Notes: a model not told the origin generated them from the sequence alone. DNA of 7,416 nt from Sphingomonadales bacterium (GCA_028868335.1 JAGWUU010000165.1:1-7416), one strand, 5' to 3'. Numbered from the stretch's first letter, positions 1-6,718 are shown. Numbers and translations: made by a program.

Positions 1-462
1 AACTACATTCCGGCCAACCCGATGCAGACCCCGGCGCACATCGTGCCCGAATGGTACTTCTGGCCGTTCTACGCGATCCTGCGCAGCTTCACCCAGGACT
101 GGCTGTGGTTCATCCCTGCCAAGCTGATGGGTGTGCTGGCGATGTTCGCGGCGATCCTGGTGTGGTTCTTCCTGCCGTGGCTCGATCGTTCGCCGGTCAA
201 GTCGGGCAGCTATCGTCCGCTTTATCGCAAGTTCTTCTGGGTGCTGGTGATCGACGTGCTCGTTCTGGGCTACTGCGGCGGCTCGCCGGCCGAGCAGCCC
301 TATGTGCTGGTCGCCCAGGTCGCTTCGATCTACTACTTCCTGCACTTCTTCGTGATCGTGCCCGTGGTCTCCTCGATCGAACGGCCCGAACCGCTACCCT
401 TCTCGATCACCGAGTCCGTACTCGGCCACGATGAAGCCGCGGTTCTGGCCGCCAAGGCCTGA
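1..462 (+). CDS. petB: Cytochrome b of the bc1 complex, C-terminal part (5' truncated by window edge)
   Basis: The reading frame is open from base 1 to the TGA at 460-462, giving the last 153 residues of cytochrome b, the di-heme membrane subunit of respiratory complex III that oxidises quinol and feeds electrons to the Rieske protein and cytochrome c1. The decisive motif is PEWY at visible residues 16-19, the conserved ubiquinol-oxidation (Qo) site element, preceded by the typical TPxHIVPEW context. Three hydrophobic spans follow (about residues 36-59, 75-92 and 100-121), matching the C-terminal helices of the family. The family is about 400-430 residues long, so roughly the N-terminal two thirds, with the heme-binding histidines, lies upstream of the window. 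The Met at base 22 is internal and not the start. The gene is 26 bases before petC on the same strand, as in the standard petABC operon. Identification is firm. Confidence 0.97.
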   Translation, partial: NYIPANPMQTPAHIVPEWYFWPFYAILRSFTQDWLWFIPAKLMGVLAMFAAILVWFFLPWLDRSPVKSGSYRPLYRKFFWVLVIDVLVLGYCGGSPAEQPYVLVAQVASIYYFLHFFVIVPVVSSIERPEPLPFSITESVLGHDEAAVLAAKA

Positions 463-488
463 ACGGACAGCGAGAGGGAAACGAAACA

Positions 489-1304
489 ATGATCCGTATC
501 TTCTCCATCCTCGCCGGACTGTTCTTTGTCGGCGCGCTGGCATGGTCACTGCTTTTGGACACCATTGGCCTTGCCCATGATGGCCTGCCGCACAGCGCGG
601 AAAAGGCGTTCCACGAACATCCCAAGGCGCTTGCCCTGTCCAGCGATGGCTGGTTCGGCAAGTTCGACCGCAAGCAGGTCAAGCGCGGCTTTGAAGTCTA
701 TCAGCAGGTCTGCGCGAACTGCCACTCGCTGAAGCATGTTGCCTACCGCGACCTTGCCTCGCTCGACATGGGTGAGAGCGAGATCAAGGCGATTGCCGCC
801 AAGGCGACCGTTTCCGCGAAGGATCCGCTGACTGGCGAAGTCAAGGATCGACCGGGCGTTCCCGCCGATCACTTCCCGCCGGTAACCTACGCCGGTCAGG
901 GCACGCCGCCCGACCTGTCACTTATCGCCAAGGCGCGGCACGGCGGGGCGTCTTATGTCTATTCGCTGCTGACCGGTTACACCAACCAGCCGGCCGCGCT
1001 GTTGAAGCAGTACCCCGACGCCAAGACGCCGGACGGGCTGCACTACAACCCCTATTTCGCCAATCTCAACATCGCCATGCCGCCGCCGCTCACCAGCGAC
1101 GGGCAGGTGACCTACAGCGACGGGACCAAGGCCACCGTTGACCAGATGGCCAAGGACGTTTCGGCGTTCCTCGTCTGGACTGCCGAACCCAAGCTCGACA
1201 AGCGCCATCAGGTCGGCCTGTGGTGGATCGGGTTCCTGATCTACGCGACGGTGCTGGGCTATATGTCCTACCGCAACGTCTGGGCGGAGAAGAAGGGCCA
1301 CTGA
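489..1304 (+). CDS. petC: Cytochrome c1 of the bc1 complex
   Basis: This complete 271-residue protein is the c-type heme subunit of complex III, which passes electrons from the Rieske protein to soluble or membrane cytochrome c on the periplasmic side. The N-terminus has a hydrophobic stretch at residues 4-24, a likely export signal. The covalent heme site CANCH lies at residues 75-79, with His79 as one axial ligand. Met197, in the family's conserved NIAMPPPL stretch, is the likely second ligand, and the GTPPDLSLIAKAR segment (residues 138-150) is also characteristic. A C-terminal span at about 242-260 anchors the protein, followed by a short basic tail. The start at 489 is supported by a purine-rich GAGAGGGA sequence at 472-479, about ten bases upstream. 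It is translated downstream of petB and the pair is closed by the hairpin terminator at 1336-1370. Nothing essential is missing. Confidence 0.97.
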   Translation: MIRIFSILAGLFFVGALAWSLLLDTIGLAHDGLPHSAEKAFHEHPKALALSSDGWFGKFDRKQVKRGFEVYQQVCANCHSLKHVAYRDLASLDMGESEIKAIAAKATVSAKDPLTGEVKDRPGVPADHFPPVTYAGQGTPPDLSLIAKARHGGASYVYSLLTGYTNQPAALLKQYPDAKTPDGLHYNPYFANLNIAMPPPLTSDGQVTYSDGTKATVDQMAKDVSAFLVWTAEPKLDKRHQVGLWWIGFLIYATVLGYMSYRNVWAEKKGH

Positions 1305-1335
1305 TCGCCGGCTTCGCCGACGCGCAAGGCATATG

Positions 1336-1370
1336 AAAACGGGGCGTCCCTTGCGGGGCGCCCCGTTTTT
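1336..1370. terminator. Bidirectional intrinsic terminator between petC and aqpZ
   Basis: A 15-base-pair stem is visible: bases 1336-1350 pair with 1355-1369 around the four-base loop TTGC, with one T-G wobble. Its base is AAAA on the left and TTTTT on the right, so a U-tract follows the GC-rich hairpin on both strands. It begins 31 bases after the petC stop and ends 29 bases before the aqpZ stop, so it most likely ends both convergent transcripts. Confidence 0.93.
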
Positions 1371-1398
1371 CGTTGGTCGCGACGTTGAACGTCAGGCG

Positions 1399-2103
1399 TT
1401 ACTCGTCATTGCCTGCGATCAGGGTACGATAGGCCCATCCGCCGATGGCTCCGCCCAGGATCGGAGCCAGCCAGAATATCCAGAGCTGCTGCAACGCGAT
1501 CCCGCCCTCAACCAGCGCCGGACCAGTGCTGCGCGCCGGATTGACCGAGGTGTTCGTGATCGGGATAGAGATCAGGTGGATCAGGGTCAGGCCGAGGCCG
1601 ATCGCGATGGGTGCGAAACCGCCGGGCGCGCGGCTGTGAGTCGATCCCATGATGATCAGCAGGAAGAAGCAGGTCAGCACGACTTCCGCGACAAAGCCCG
1701 AGGCAAGGCTGTACTTGCCCGGCGAATGGTCACCCACTCCATTGCTGGCAAGACCGTTGGTCGCCAGATCATAGCCCGGCTTGCCGCTGGCGATCCAGTA
1801 GAGCAGGAACGCCGCGATGATCGCGCCGACGACCTGCGCGACGATATACGGCAGCACATCCTTGGCCGGGAAGCGCCCGCCACTCCACAAACCGATCGTC
1901 ACCGCCGGATTGAAATGACCGCCTGATACATGGCCAACCGTATAGGCCATGGTCAGAACGGTCAGCCCGAAAGCCAGCGCCACGCCAAGCAGCCCTATGC
2001 CGACTTGAGGAAAGGCCGCGGAAACGACCGCGCTGCCGCATCCTCCAAAAACCAGCCAGAATGTACCGAAGGCTTCGGCAGCAAGTGCATTTGTTGACTT
2101 CAT
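1399..2103 (-). CDS. aqpZ: Aquaporin Z, water channel of the MIP family
   Basis: This 234-residue inner-membrane protein is a water-selective channel involved in osmotic adjustment. Both NPA boxes are present: residues 65-67 (GHFNPAVT) and 188-190 (TSVNPARS). The selectivity-filter residues line up with E. coli AqpZ at a constant offset of two: Phe45, His176, Thr185 and Arg191. His and Thr rather than the Gly/small pair indicate a strict aquaporin, not a glycerol facilitator. Much of the sequence is recognisably AqpZ-like, for example GRFPAK at 77-82 and ALAFGLTVLT at 42-51. The frame is also open from an ATG at 2115. That ATG overlaps the GGAGG ribosome site at 2109-2113, so the ATG at 2103, five bases downstream of that site, is the better start. 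The gene stands alone: it converges with petC and diverges from tRNA-Gly. Confidence in family is very high; the exact start is slightly uncertain. Confidence 0.96.
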   Translation of the reverse strand: MKSTNALAAEAFGTFWLVFGGCGSAVVSAAFPQVGIGLLGVALAFGLTVLTMAYTVGHVSGGHFNPAVTIGLWSGGRFPAKDVLPYIVAQVVGAIIAAFLLYWIASGKPGYDLATNGLASNGVGDHSPGKYSLASGFVAEVVLTCFFLLIIMGSTHSRAPGGFAPIAIGLGLTLIHLISIPITNTSVNPARSTGPALVEGGIALQQLWIFWLAPILGGAIGGWAYRTLIAGNDE

Positions 2104-2106
2104 CAT

Positions 2107-2113
2107 CCCCTCC
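2107..2113 (-). promoter_or_regulatory. Ribosome binding site that sets the aqpZ start
   Basis: Read on the minus strand the sequence is GGAGGGG, immediately followed by two consecutive ATG codons at 2106-2104 and 2103-2101. The core GGAGG (2113-2109) leaves five bases before the second ATG but only two before the first. The ATG at 2115 overlaps the site and cannot use it. This favours the 2103 start. Confidence 0.75.
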
Positions 2114-2135
2114 ATCCGTTGTTGTCCGGATAAGA

Positions 2136-2158
2136 GAAGGCTGCGCCTTCAAGCGCTT
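2136..2158. promoter_or_regulatory. Inverted repeats in the aqpZ upstream region (possible operator or leader hairpin)
   Basis: GAAGGC (2136-2141) and GCCTTC (2145-2150) form a perfect six-base inverted repeat around three bases. Directly adjoining it is the eight-base palindrome AAGCGCTT (2151-2158). Both lie 33-55 bases upstream of the aqpZ start, where a promoter or operator would be expected. I cannot assign a regulator. Short palindromes also occur by chance, so function is speculative. Confidence 0.3.
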
Positions 2159-2196
2159 AAGGTAAAGAGACAATTTGCACGGCGGCGCGGGCGCCA

Positions 2197-2225
2197 TTGA
2201 CCGCGTCGCAAGGCTGGCGCATAGG
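2197..2225 (+). promoter_or_regulatory. Putative sigma-70-type promoter of tRNA-Gly
   Basis: A good -35 element, TTGACC, lies at 2197-2202 and is followed after 17 bases by CATAGG at 2220-2225 as a weak -10 (three of six consensus bases). The predicted start would fall around 2231-2233, some 13-15 bases before the mature tRNA. A GC-rich discriminator would fit stringent control of tRNA genes. The -10 is poor, so this is tentative. Confidence 0.4.
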
Positions 2226-2245
2226 GCGCTCCGCACAACGCGCGT

Positions 2246-2319
<74 letters not shown>

Positions 2320-2381
2320 ATTTCAGTCCTTCCGAGCGGCCAAATGCAGGGAAGAGGCTTGGCGTTTGTGCTGCCTCCGGC

Positions 2382-3653
2382 TCACAGCAGAAATGGTAGC
2401 GGCAGAAGGCTTGCCGCGGTGGCTGCAACGAGCGCTGTCGCCCCGGGCCAGGCTTTGCGCCAGCCGGCCAGGCTCAACGCAGTGGCGGCCTTGAACAGGG
2501 TGTTGAGCAAGACCGGGGGGATCAGCACCAGGCCGGCCACCTTCGGGGTCAGGGTGGCTTCGGGCAGATTCCCTAAAGTGATGATTGCTGAATCGACATC
2601 GACCACGCCGGAAAGAGCAAGTACCGTCGCAAGGCCGGCATCGCCAAACCGGAACAATACCCACCGCGCCGCGACCGTCAGCACCATCGTCAGCGCCATC
2701 AGGACCAGCGCCGGCTTGATGTCGAACGGGTTGCGCGGCACCGGCGTGCTGTCAGGAGCGGCCTGCTTGCCGCGGCGACGGAATAGCAGGCCAAAGGCCG
2801 CGAGACTGGCGAACATCCCCGGCACGGCCAGCGTGGCGAAGGTGGGAAGGGCGCGCGGCGCCAGAGCGGCCGTGAGGATCATCACCCGCATGAACATCAC
2901 CGCCGATGCAAGCGCGATACCGGCATTCAGCAAGGCCCTGTCGTTGCCGTCGTCCTTCAGCTTTCCGGCGAGAGAGGCGGTCACCGCTGTCGAGGAAACC
3001 ATCGAACCGGCCGCCGCGGTCGCCAGCAGTCCACGTGAAGGCCCCAGCCACCGTGCGGCAACATAGCCCGCGAAGGAAAATCCGGACACGAGCACAACCA
3101 CCAGCCACAATTGCCGGGGGCGCCAGGCACCGTAGGGTCCGTAGGGGACGTCGGGGAGCAACGGCAAGATCACCAGGGCAATCAACGCAAAGCGGGCGAT
3201 TGCGGCGATCTCCTGCTCGTCCAGATGATGCAGCAAGTGGTGCAGGGGTTTGCGCAGCGAAAGCACCAGAACGGTTACGCCCGTCACGGCGCTGGCCACT
3301 GCAAACGAGCCGATTCCCGAAAGATAGCCTGCCGCCAGCGTCACCAGCCCGACAAGGCTGGCAGTACCGCTGATCGCCGGGCTGCGCTGCGTGCTCCGCC
3401 AGTAACCGAGCAGGACAAGCGCAGCCGTGCCCGCGACGAGCACCGTCGCGAGGGGAGCGGCGTTGCCCTGAAGCGTGCCACCAATCCCACCGGCGAGGCC
3501 GATCAATCCATATGTGCGAATTCCGGCAAAACGGCTGCCAGCCGGCTCTGCGCGAAGTACCCAGCCACGTTGCAGCCCCACCAGCAGGCCCAAGGCCAGG
3601 GCAAGGCCGATCCCCGCAAGGTCATTTGCCGCAGTCACGCCGTTTGCCGCCAT
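2382..3653 (-). CDS. MgtC/SapB-family membrane protein with DUF4010 domain
   Basis: This 423-residue, very hydrophobic protein is predicted to cross the inner membrane roughly ten or more times. The N-terminus carries an MgtC-like signature: GLLVGLQRGW at residues 22-31 and FAGIRTYGLIG at 42-52. The second half matches the DUF4010 type, with GAWRPRQLW at 175-183, SMVSSTAVTASLA at 217-229, and SGVVDVDSAIITLGNL at 348-363, where acidic residues sit inside a hydrophobic stretch. A basic cytoplasmic-looking loop, FRRRGK, is at 291-296. The biochemical role of this family is not established. Links to magnesium homeostasis come from the distant MgtC relatives and should not be transferred with confidence. 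No good ribosome site precedes the ATG at 3653, and a GTG at 3635 (residue 7) is an alternative start. The gene lies 41 bases downstream of the small gene at 3695-3919 and is probably co-transcribed with it. It is convergent with tRNA-Gly. The frame stays open for 899 codons upstream of this ATG, but that part is antisense to the helicase and is not coding. Confidence 0.88.
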   Translation of the reverse strand: MAANGVTAANDLAGIGLALALGLLVGLQRGWVLRAEPAGSRFAGIRTYGLIGLAGGIGGTLQGNAAPLATVLVAGTAALVLLGYWRSTQRSPAISGTASLVGLVTLAAGYLSGIGSFAVASAVTGVTVLVLSLRKPLHHLLHHLDEQEIAAIARFALIALVILPLLPDVPYGPYGAWRPRQLWLVVVLVSGFSFAGYVAARWLGPSRGLLATAAAGSMVSSTAVTASLAGKLKDDGNDRALLNAGIALASAVMFMRVMILTAALAPRALPTFATLAVPGMFASLAAFGLLFRRRGKQAAPDSTPVPRNPFDIKPALVLMALTMVLTVAARWVLFRFGDAGLATVLALSGVVDVDSAIITLGNLPEATLTPKVAGLVLIPPVLLNTLFKAATALSLAGWRKAWPGATALVAATAASLLPLPFLL

Positions 3654-3694
3654 GTCGCGGTGATGGCAGGCGCAAGGCGTCCGGCAAAGGGAAA

Positions 3695-3919
3695 TCAGCC
3701 CACCGCGCGTCCCGCTGGAACGATCAGATAGTCGCTGGCCTCGCCCTCGGCGAACAACTGTTCGGCAACCGCGGCGAGTTCGCCCTGGCAGACGATATAC
3801 TCGCCCGAGCTGAAATGAATCGCGGTTCCGTAGATGCCTTCGGCAAGGTAGGCGATCTGATCGGGGTTGACGATCGCGGCCTGGCTTTCGCCTTGGGTAT
3901 CGATCTTGACAAGCCTCAT
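3695..3919 (-). CDS. Uncharacterised 74-residue protein
   Basis: I do not recognise a named family. The product is small, soluble and slightly acidic, with no signal peptide or membrane span. Its pattern suggests a short beta-rich fold: a strand at residues 2-6, the VNPDQIAYLAEG stretch at 17-28, a strand pair around GTAIHFSSGEYIVCQG (31-46), then a helix at about 47-57. That outline resembles small FlbD-like and 'VNPxxI' proteins common in alphaproteobacteria, but this is only a resemblance. It has a single cysteine (residue 44). Evidence that it is real: a strong ribosome site AGGAGGG at 3928-3934 on the minus strand, eight bases before the ATG, and 41-base spacing to the co-oriented DUF4010 gene. 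It is divergent from the helicase, and the 142-base gap between the starts (3920-4061) should hold both promoters. Confidence 0.72.
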   Translation of the reverse strand: MRLVKIDTQGESQAAIVNPDQIAYLAEGIYGTAIHFSSGEYIVCQGELAAVAEQLFAEGEASDYLIVPAGRAVG

Positions 3920-3927
3920 GGCGGCAT

Positions 3928-3934
3928 CCCTCCT
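3928..3934 (-). promoter_or_regulatory. Strong ribosome binding site of the 74-residue gene
   Basis: The minus strand reads AGGAGGG with eight bases to the ATG at 3919. It is one of the best ribosome sites in the window, and it also argues that the plus-strand helicase does not begin as far upstream as 3867, since this stretch belongs to the divergent gene. Confidence 0.75.
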
Positions 3935-4061
3935 GTCCGGGGTGATCCCGGCGCTGGCTGCAACCCGATTGGCGCGTTATGACCTTTACTGTGACCGCCG
4001 CTTTTACCACGAATGCGCCGCCTGTGGCGAGCCCCCGCCGCGCGCCGCGCACATTGTGACC

Positions 4062-6527
4062 ATGCCGCTGTCCACCGTCGAACTCGATCAATGGTTTGCG
4101 GGCAAGGGCTGGCGGGTAAGGCGTCATCAGGCTGAAATGCTGACGGTCGCCGATGAAGGCCGTCACGCCTTGCTCGTCGCCGATACCGGCGCGGGCAAGA
4201 CGCTGGCGGGGTTTCTTCCGACCCTCGCTGCGTTCTGCCCATCGCGCCTTGGCGCCGCCGCCCCGCCGGATGGGCTCCACACGCTCTATGTCTCCCCGTT
4301 GAAGGCTCTCGCCCACGACGTGCAGCGCAACCTGCTTGCCCCGGTGGAGGATCTTGGGCTGCCGATCCGGATCGAAACCCGCAGCGGCGATACTCCGTCC
4401 GAACGCAAGGCCCGGCAGCGCGCCCGGCCGCCGCATGTCTTGCTGACCACGCCGGAATCGCTTTCGCTGCTGTTGTCCTATCCAGAGGCTGATCGACTGT
4501 TCGCCGGGTTGAAGCGGGTGGTGATCGACGAGGTCCACGCCTTCGCCACCGGCAAGCGTGGTGATCTTCTCGCCCTTGCGCTTACCCGATTGCAGGCGCT
4601 TGCTCCCGATCTGCAAAGGGTCGCCCTGTCGGCGACGCTCGCCGACGCGGAAGCCTTCAGGCGTTGGCTTGCTCCGACGGGTGCGACCGACAGCGTCGCC
4701 CTTGTCGAAGGCGAGGCCGGGGCGCCGCCCGAGGTCGAGATACTTTTGCCGCAGGATGCGCGGGTGCCATGGGGCGGCCATGCCGCGACCTGGGCAATCC
4801 CGCAGCTCTACGAGGCTATTCGCGCCAACCGCACCACGCTTGTATTCTGCAACACCCGTTTTCTCGCCGAACTGATTTTCCAGCAATTGTGGGACGCCAA
4901 CGCCGATCACCTGCCGATTGGCATTCACCATGGCTCGCTGTCGCGAGAGGCGCGCCGCAAGGTCGAGGGAGCGATGGCCCGTGGTGAACTGCGCGCGCTG
5001 GTCGCGACGGCCAGCCTCGACCTGGGGGTTGATTGGGGCGACGTCGACCTGGTCGTGCAGATGGGCGCACCCAAGGGTTCGTCGCGTCTGCTCCAGCGCA
5101 TCGGTCGGGCCAACCACCGGCTCGACCAGCCAAGCCGCGCATTGCTGGTCCCGGGCAACCGCTTCGAATTCCTCGAGGCAATCGCGGCGCAACAGGCGGT
5201 GGACGAAGGGCAGCGCGACGGAGAGGAATTTCGGCCCGGCGGGCTCGACGTGCTTGCCCAGCATGTCATGGCGCGGGCCTGCGCAGGTCCGTTCTCCGGC
5301 GCCGCCATGCTTGCCGAGGTGCGCGGTTGCTCGAGCTATGCCTGGATCGACGATGCAGCATGGGCGCGCGTCCTGCATTTCGTCGCGACCGGGGGCTACG
5401 CGCTCAAGGCTTATGACCGTTTCCACCGTATCGTCGAGGGCCGTGACGGCCTCTGGCGCCTGACCCATCCCGAACACGCCGCACGCTTCCGGTTGAACGC
5501 GGGCATCATCGTCGATTCCGAGATGATCGAGGTGCGCTTTCGCAATGGGCGCGCGCTCGGCCGGGTCGAGGAGGGCTTTGCGGCAAGTCTTGCCCCGGGA
5601 AACACGTTCCGGTTCGCGGGGCTCGATCTTGAGGTCGAGGCCTTGCGCGAAACCGAGTTGCTGGTCCGGGCCGCGCGGAAATCCGGGCAGATCCCCAGTT
5701 ATATGGGGCAGCGCATGCCGCTTACCACGCACCTTTCGCAGCGGGTCCAGGGGCTGCTGGCCGATCGCGGCGGCTGGGCGCGCTTTCCCGACGACGTGCG
5801 CGAGTGGCTTGAAGTGCAGGATTGGCGTTCGGCCTTGCCTGAGCCGGGCGCGCTGCTTGTCGAAAGCTTTCCGCATGAGGGGCGCCACTACACGGTGTTC
5901 TATACCTTCGAAGGGTGGCCGGCGAACCAGTCGCTGGGCATGCTGATTACCCGGCGGATGGAGGAATCGGGGCTGGCGCCGCTGGGCTTCGTTGCCAACG
6001 ACTATTCGCTGGCGGTCTGGAGCCTGAGGGTAGTCGCCGATCCGGCGATGCTGCTTTCGCCGACGATCCTGGCGGACGAATTCGTCGAATGGGTGGAGGG
6101 CAGCTACCTGCTTCGCCGGGCCTTTCGCGAGGTGGCGGTGATTTCCGGCCTCGTCGAGCGGCAGCAGCCGGGCAAGCGCAAGACCGGGCGGCAAGTGACG
6201 TTCTCCACCGACCTTATCTACGATGTGCTGCGCAAGTACGAACCGGACCACGTTCTGATCGCGGCCGCGTGGGCCGACGCGCGGGCGCGGATGACCGACG
6301 TTGGACGGTTGGCCGGGGTGCTCGATCGTGCCCAGATGCGCTTGCACCATGTCGTGCTGGATCGGGTCAGCCCGTTGGCCGTGCCGGTGCTGGTGATGAT
6401 CGGCCGTGAGCAGTTGCCCCAGGGCAAGGCCGACGACGAGCTGCTGATCGAGGCCGAGGGACTGGCCGGAGCGGCGATGCGGGTTGATCCCGTCGATGGC
6501 CCGGCCGAGGAGCCGGGGGATTGGTGA
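4062..6527 (+). CDS. Lhr-like superfamily 2 DEXH helicase, 'ligase-associated DNA damage response' type
   Basis: This 821-residue enzyme is an ATP-driven, 3'-5'-type nucleic acid helicase of the Lhr class. All core motifs are present in order: Walker A ADTGAGKT (40-47), Ia YVSPLKALAHD (76-86), Ib TTPESL (129-134), DEVH (156-159), SAT (190-192), IV LVFCNTR (260-266), V TASLDLGVDW (316-325) and VI QRIGRANHR (345-353). The C-terminal half (about 370-821) matches the Lhr winged-helix and accessory region, including RQVTFSTDLIYDVLRKYEP at 710-728. The length is typical of the ligase-associated subgroup rather than long Lhr (about 1,400-1,500). The frame is open back to 3867, but that extension crosses the divergent small gene. 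The ATG at 4062 gives the expected N-terminus; GTG at 4056 is the alternative. Neither has a clear ribosome site. In related genomes this gene usually sits with an ATP-dependent ligase, an exonuclease and PdeM. None is adjacent here, although the cluster could lie elsewhere in the genome. Role in repair is inferred from family knowledge. Confidence 0.93.
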   Translation: MPLSTVELDQWFAGKGWRVRRHQAEMLTVADEGRHALLVADTGAGKTLAGFLPTLAAFCPSRLGAAAPPDGLHTLYVSPLKALAHDVQRNLLAPVEDLGLPIRIETRSGDTPSERKARQRARPPHVLLTTPESLSLLLSYPEADRLFAGLKRVVIDEVHAFATGKRGDLLALALTRLQALAPDLQRVALSATLADAEAFRRWLAPTGATDSVALVEGEAGAPPEVEILLPQDARVPWGGHAATWAIPQLYEAIRANRTTLVFCNTRFLAELIFQQLWDANADHLPIGIHHGSLSREARRKVEGAMARGELRALVATASLDLGVDWGDVDLVVQMGAPKGSSRLLQRIGRANHRLDQPSRALLVPGNRFEFLEAIAAQQAVDEGQRDGEEFRPGGLDVLAQHVMARACAGPFSGAAMLAEVRGCSSYAWIDDAAWARVLHFVATGGYALKAYDRFHRIVEGRDGLWRLTHPEHAARFRLNAGIIVDSEMIEVRFRNGRALGRVEEGFAASLAPGNTFRFAGLDLEVEALRETELLVRAARKSGQIPSYMGQRMPLTTHLSQRVQGLLADRGGWARFPDDVREWLEVQDWRSALPEPGALLVESFPHEGRHYTVFYTFEGWPANQSLGMLITRRMEESGLAPLGFVANDYSLAVWSLRVVADPAMLLSPTILADEFVEWVEGSYLLRRAFREVAVISGLVERQQPGKRKTGRQVTFSTDLIYDVLRKYEPDHVLIAAAWADARARMTDVGRLAGVLDRAQMRLHHVVLDRVSPLAVPVLVMIGREQLPQGKADDELLIEAEGLAGAAMRVDPVDGPAEEPGDW

Positions 6528-6571
6528 CGGATTCGACGCACCGGGCGGACATCTGCGATTGTGTCACCCAC

Positions 6572-6587
6572 TATTCGCACACGAATA
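6572..6587. repeat. Inverted repeat TATTCG-CACA-CGAATA
   Basis: Two perfect six-base arms (6572-6577 and 6582-6587) flank a four-base spacer and sit directly before an AT-rich run containing TTTAAA (6591-6596). It starts 45 bases past the helicase stop. The stem is AT-rich and no U-tract follows immediately, so it is not a standard terminator. It could be an operator-like site or chance. Confidence 0.5.
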
Positions 6588-6684
6588 TCGTTTAAAATCA
6601 AAATATTGAGCTACGGCACCCGACAGTTCGCCCAGACGAGGTGTCCGGGCAAATAATGCGTGATTTCATACGGTTGATCGCAAT

Positions 6685-6718
6685 AAGGTGACACATTGAC
6701 CATTTTCAGTGTCACCTT
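6685..6718. repeat. Perfect 10-base inverted repeat (AAGGTGACAC / GTGTCACCTT)
   Basis: Arms at 6685-6694 and 6709-6718 are exact reverse complements separated by 14 bases. An extra TGA/TCA pairing (6697-6699 with 6706-6708) could lengthen an RNA hairpin with a small bulge. No U-tract follows on either strand, so if it ends helicase transcription it is not a textbook intrinsic terminator. It could be a transcript-stabilising 3' hairpin or a two-site protein-binding element. A third copy of the core GTGTCACC lies at 6561-6568. Confidence 0.7.

Noticed and set aside
1333..1926. Plus-strand open frame of 197 codons opposite aqpZ
   Set aside because: It is in codon register with aqpZ on the other strand, has unnatural composition (many Arg, Asp, Gln), and begins in the terminator hairpin.
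3867..4061. 65-residue N-terminal extension of the helicase
   Set aside because: It overlaps the divergent 74-residue gene and its strong ribosome site, and family members begin close to the residue encoded at 4062.
3960..4061. CAACG zinc-ribbon-like cysteines in the extension upstream of the helicase
   Set aside because: Only one CxxC plus a stray cysteine, located in the likely intergenic region; no second zinc-binding pair.
3654..6350. N-terminal extension of the DUF4010 gene to a 1,322-residue protein
   Set aside because: It is antisense to a helicase with complete motifs, its sequence is Arg/Pro/Gly/His-rich with no domain, and it lies in codon register with the helicase, which explains the lack of stops.
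6524..6595. PdeM start overlapping the helicase stop (GTGA arrangement)
   Set aside because: A GTG at 6524 is present, but the frame stops after 23 codons and shows no phosphoesterase motif.
6656..6691. 11-codon leader peptide ending in the inverted repeat
   Set aside because: No ribosome site at proper distance, no downstream gene on that strand to attenuate, and too short to support.
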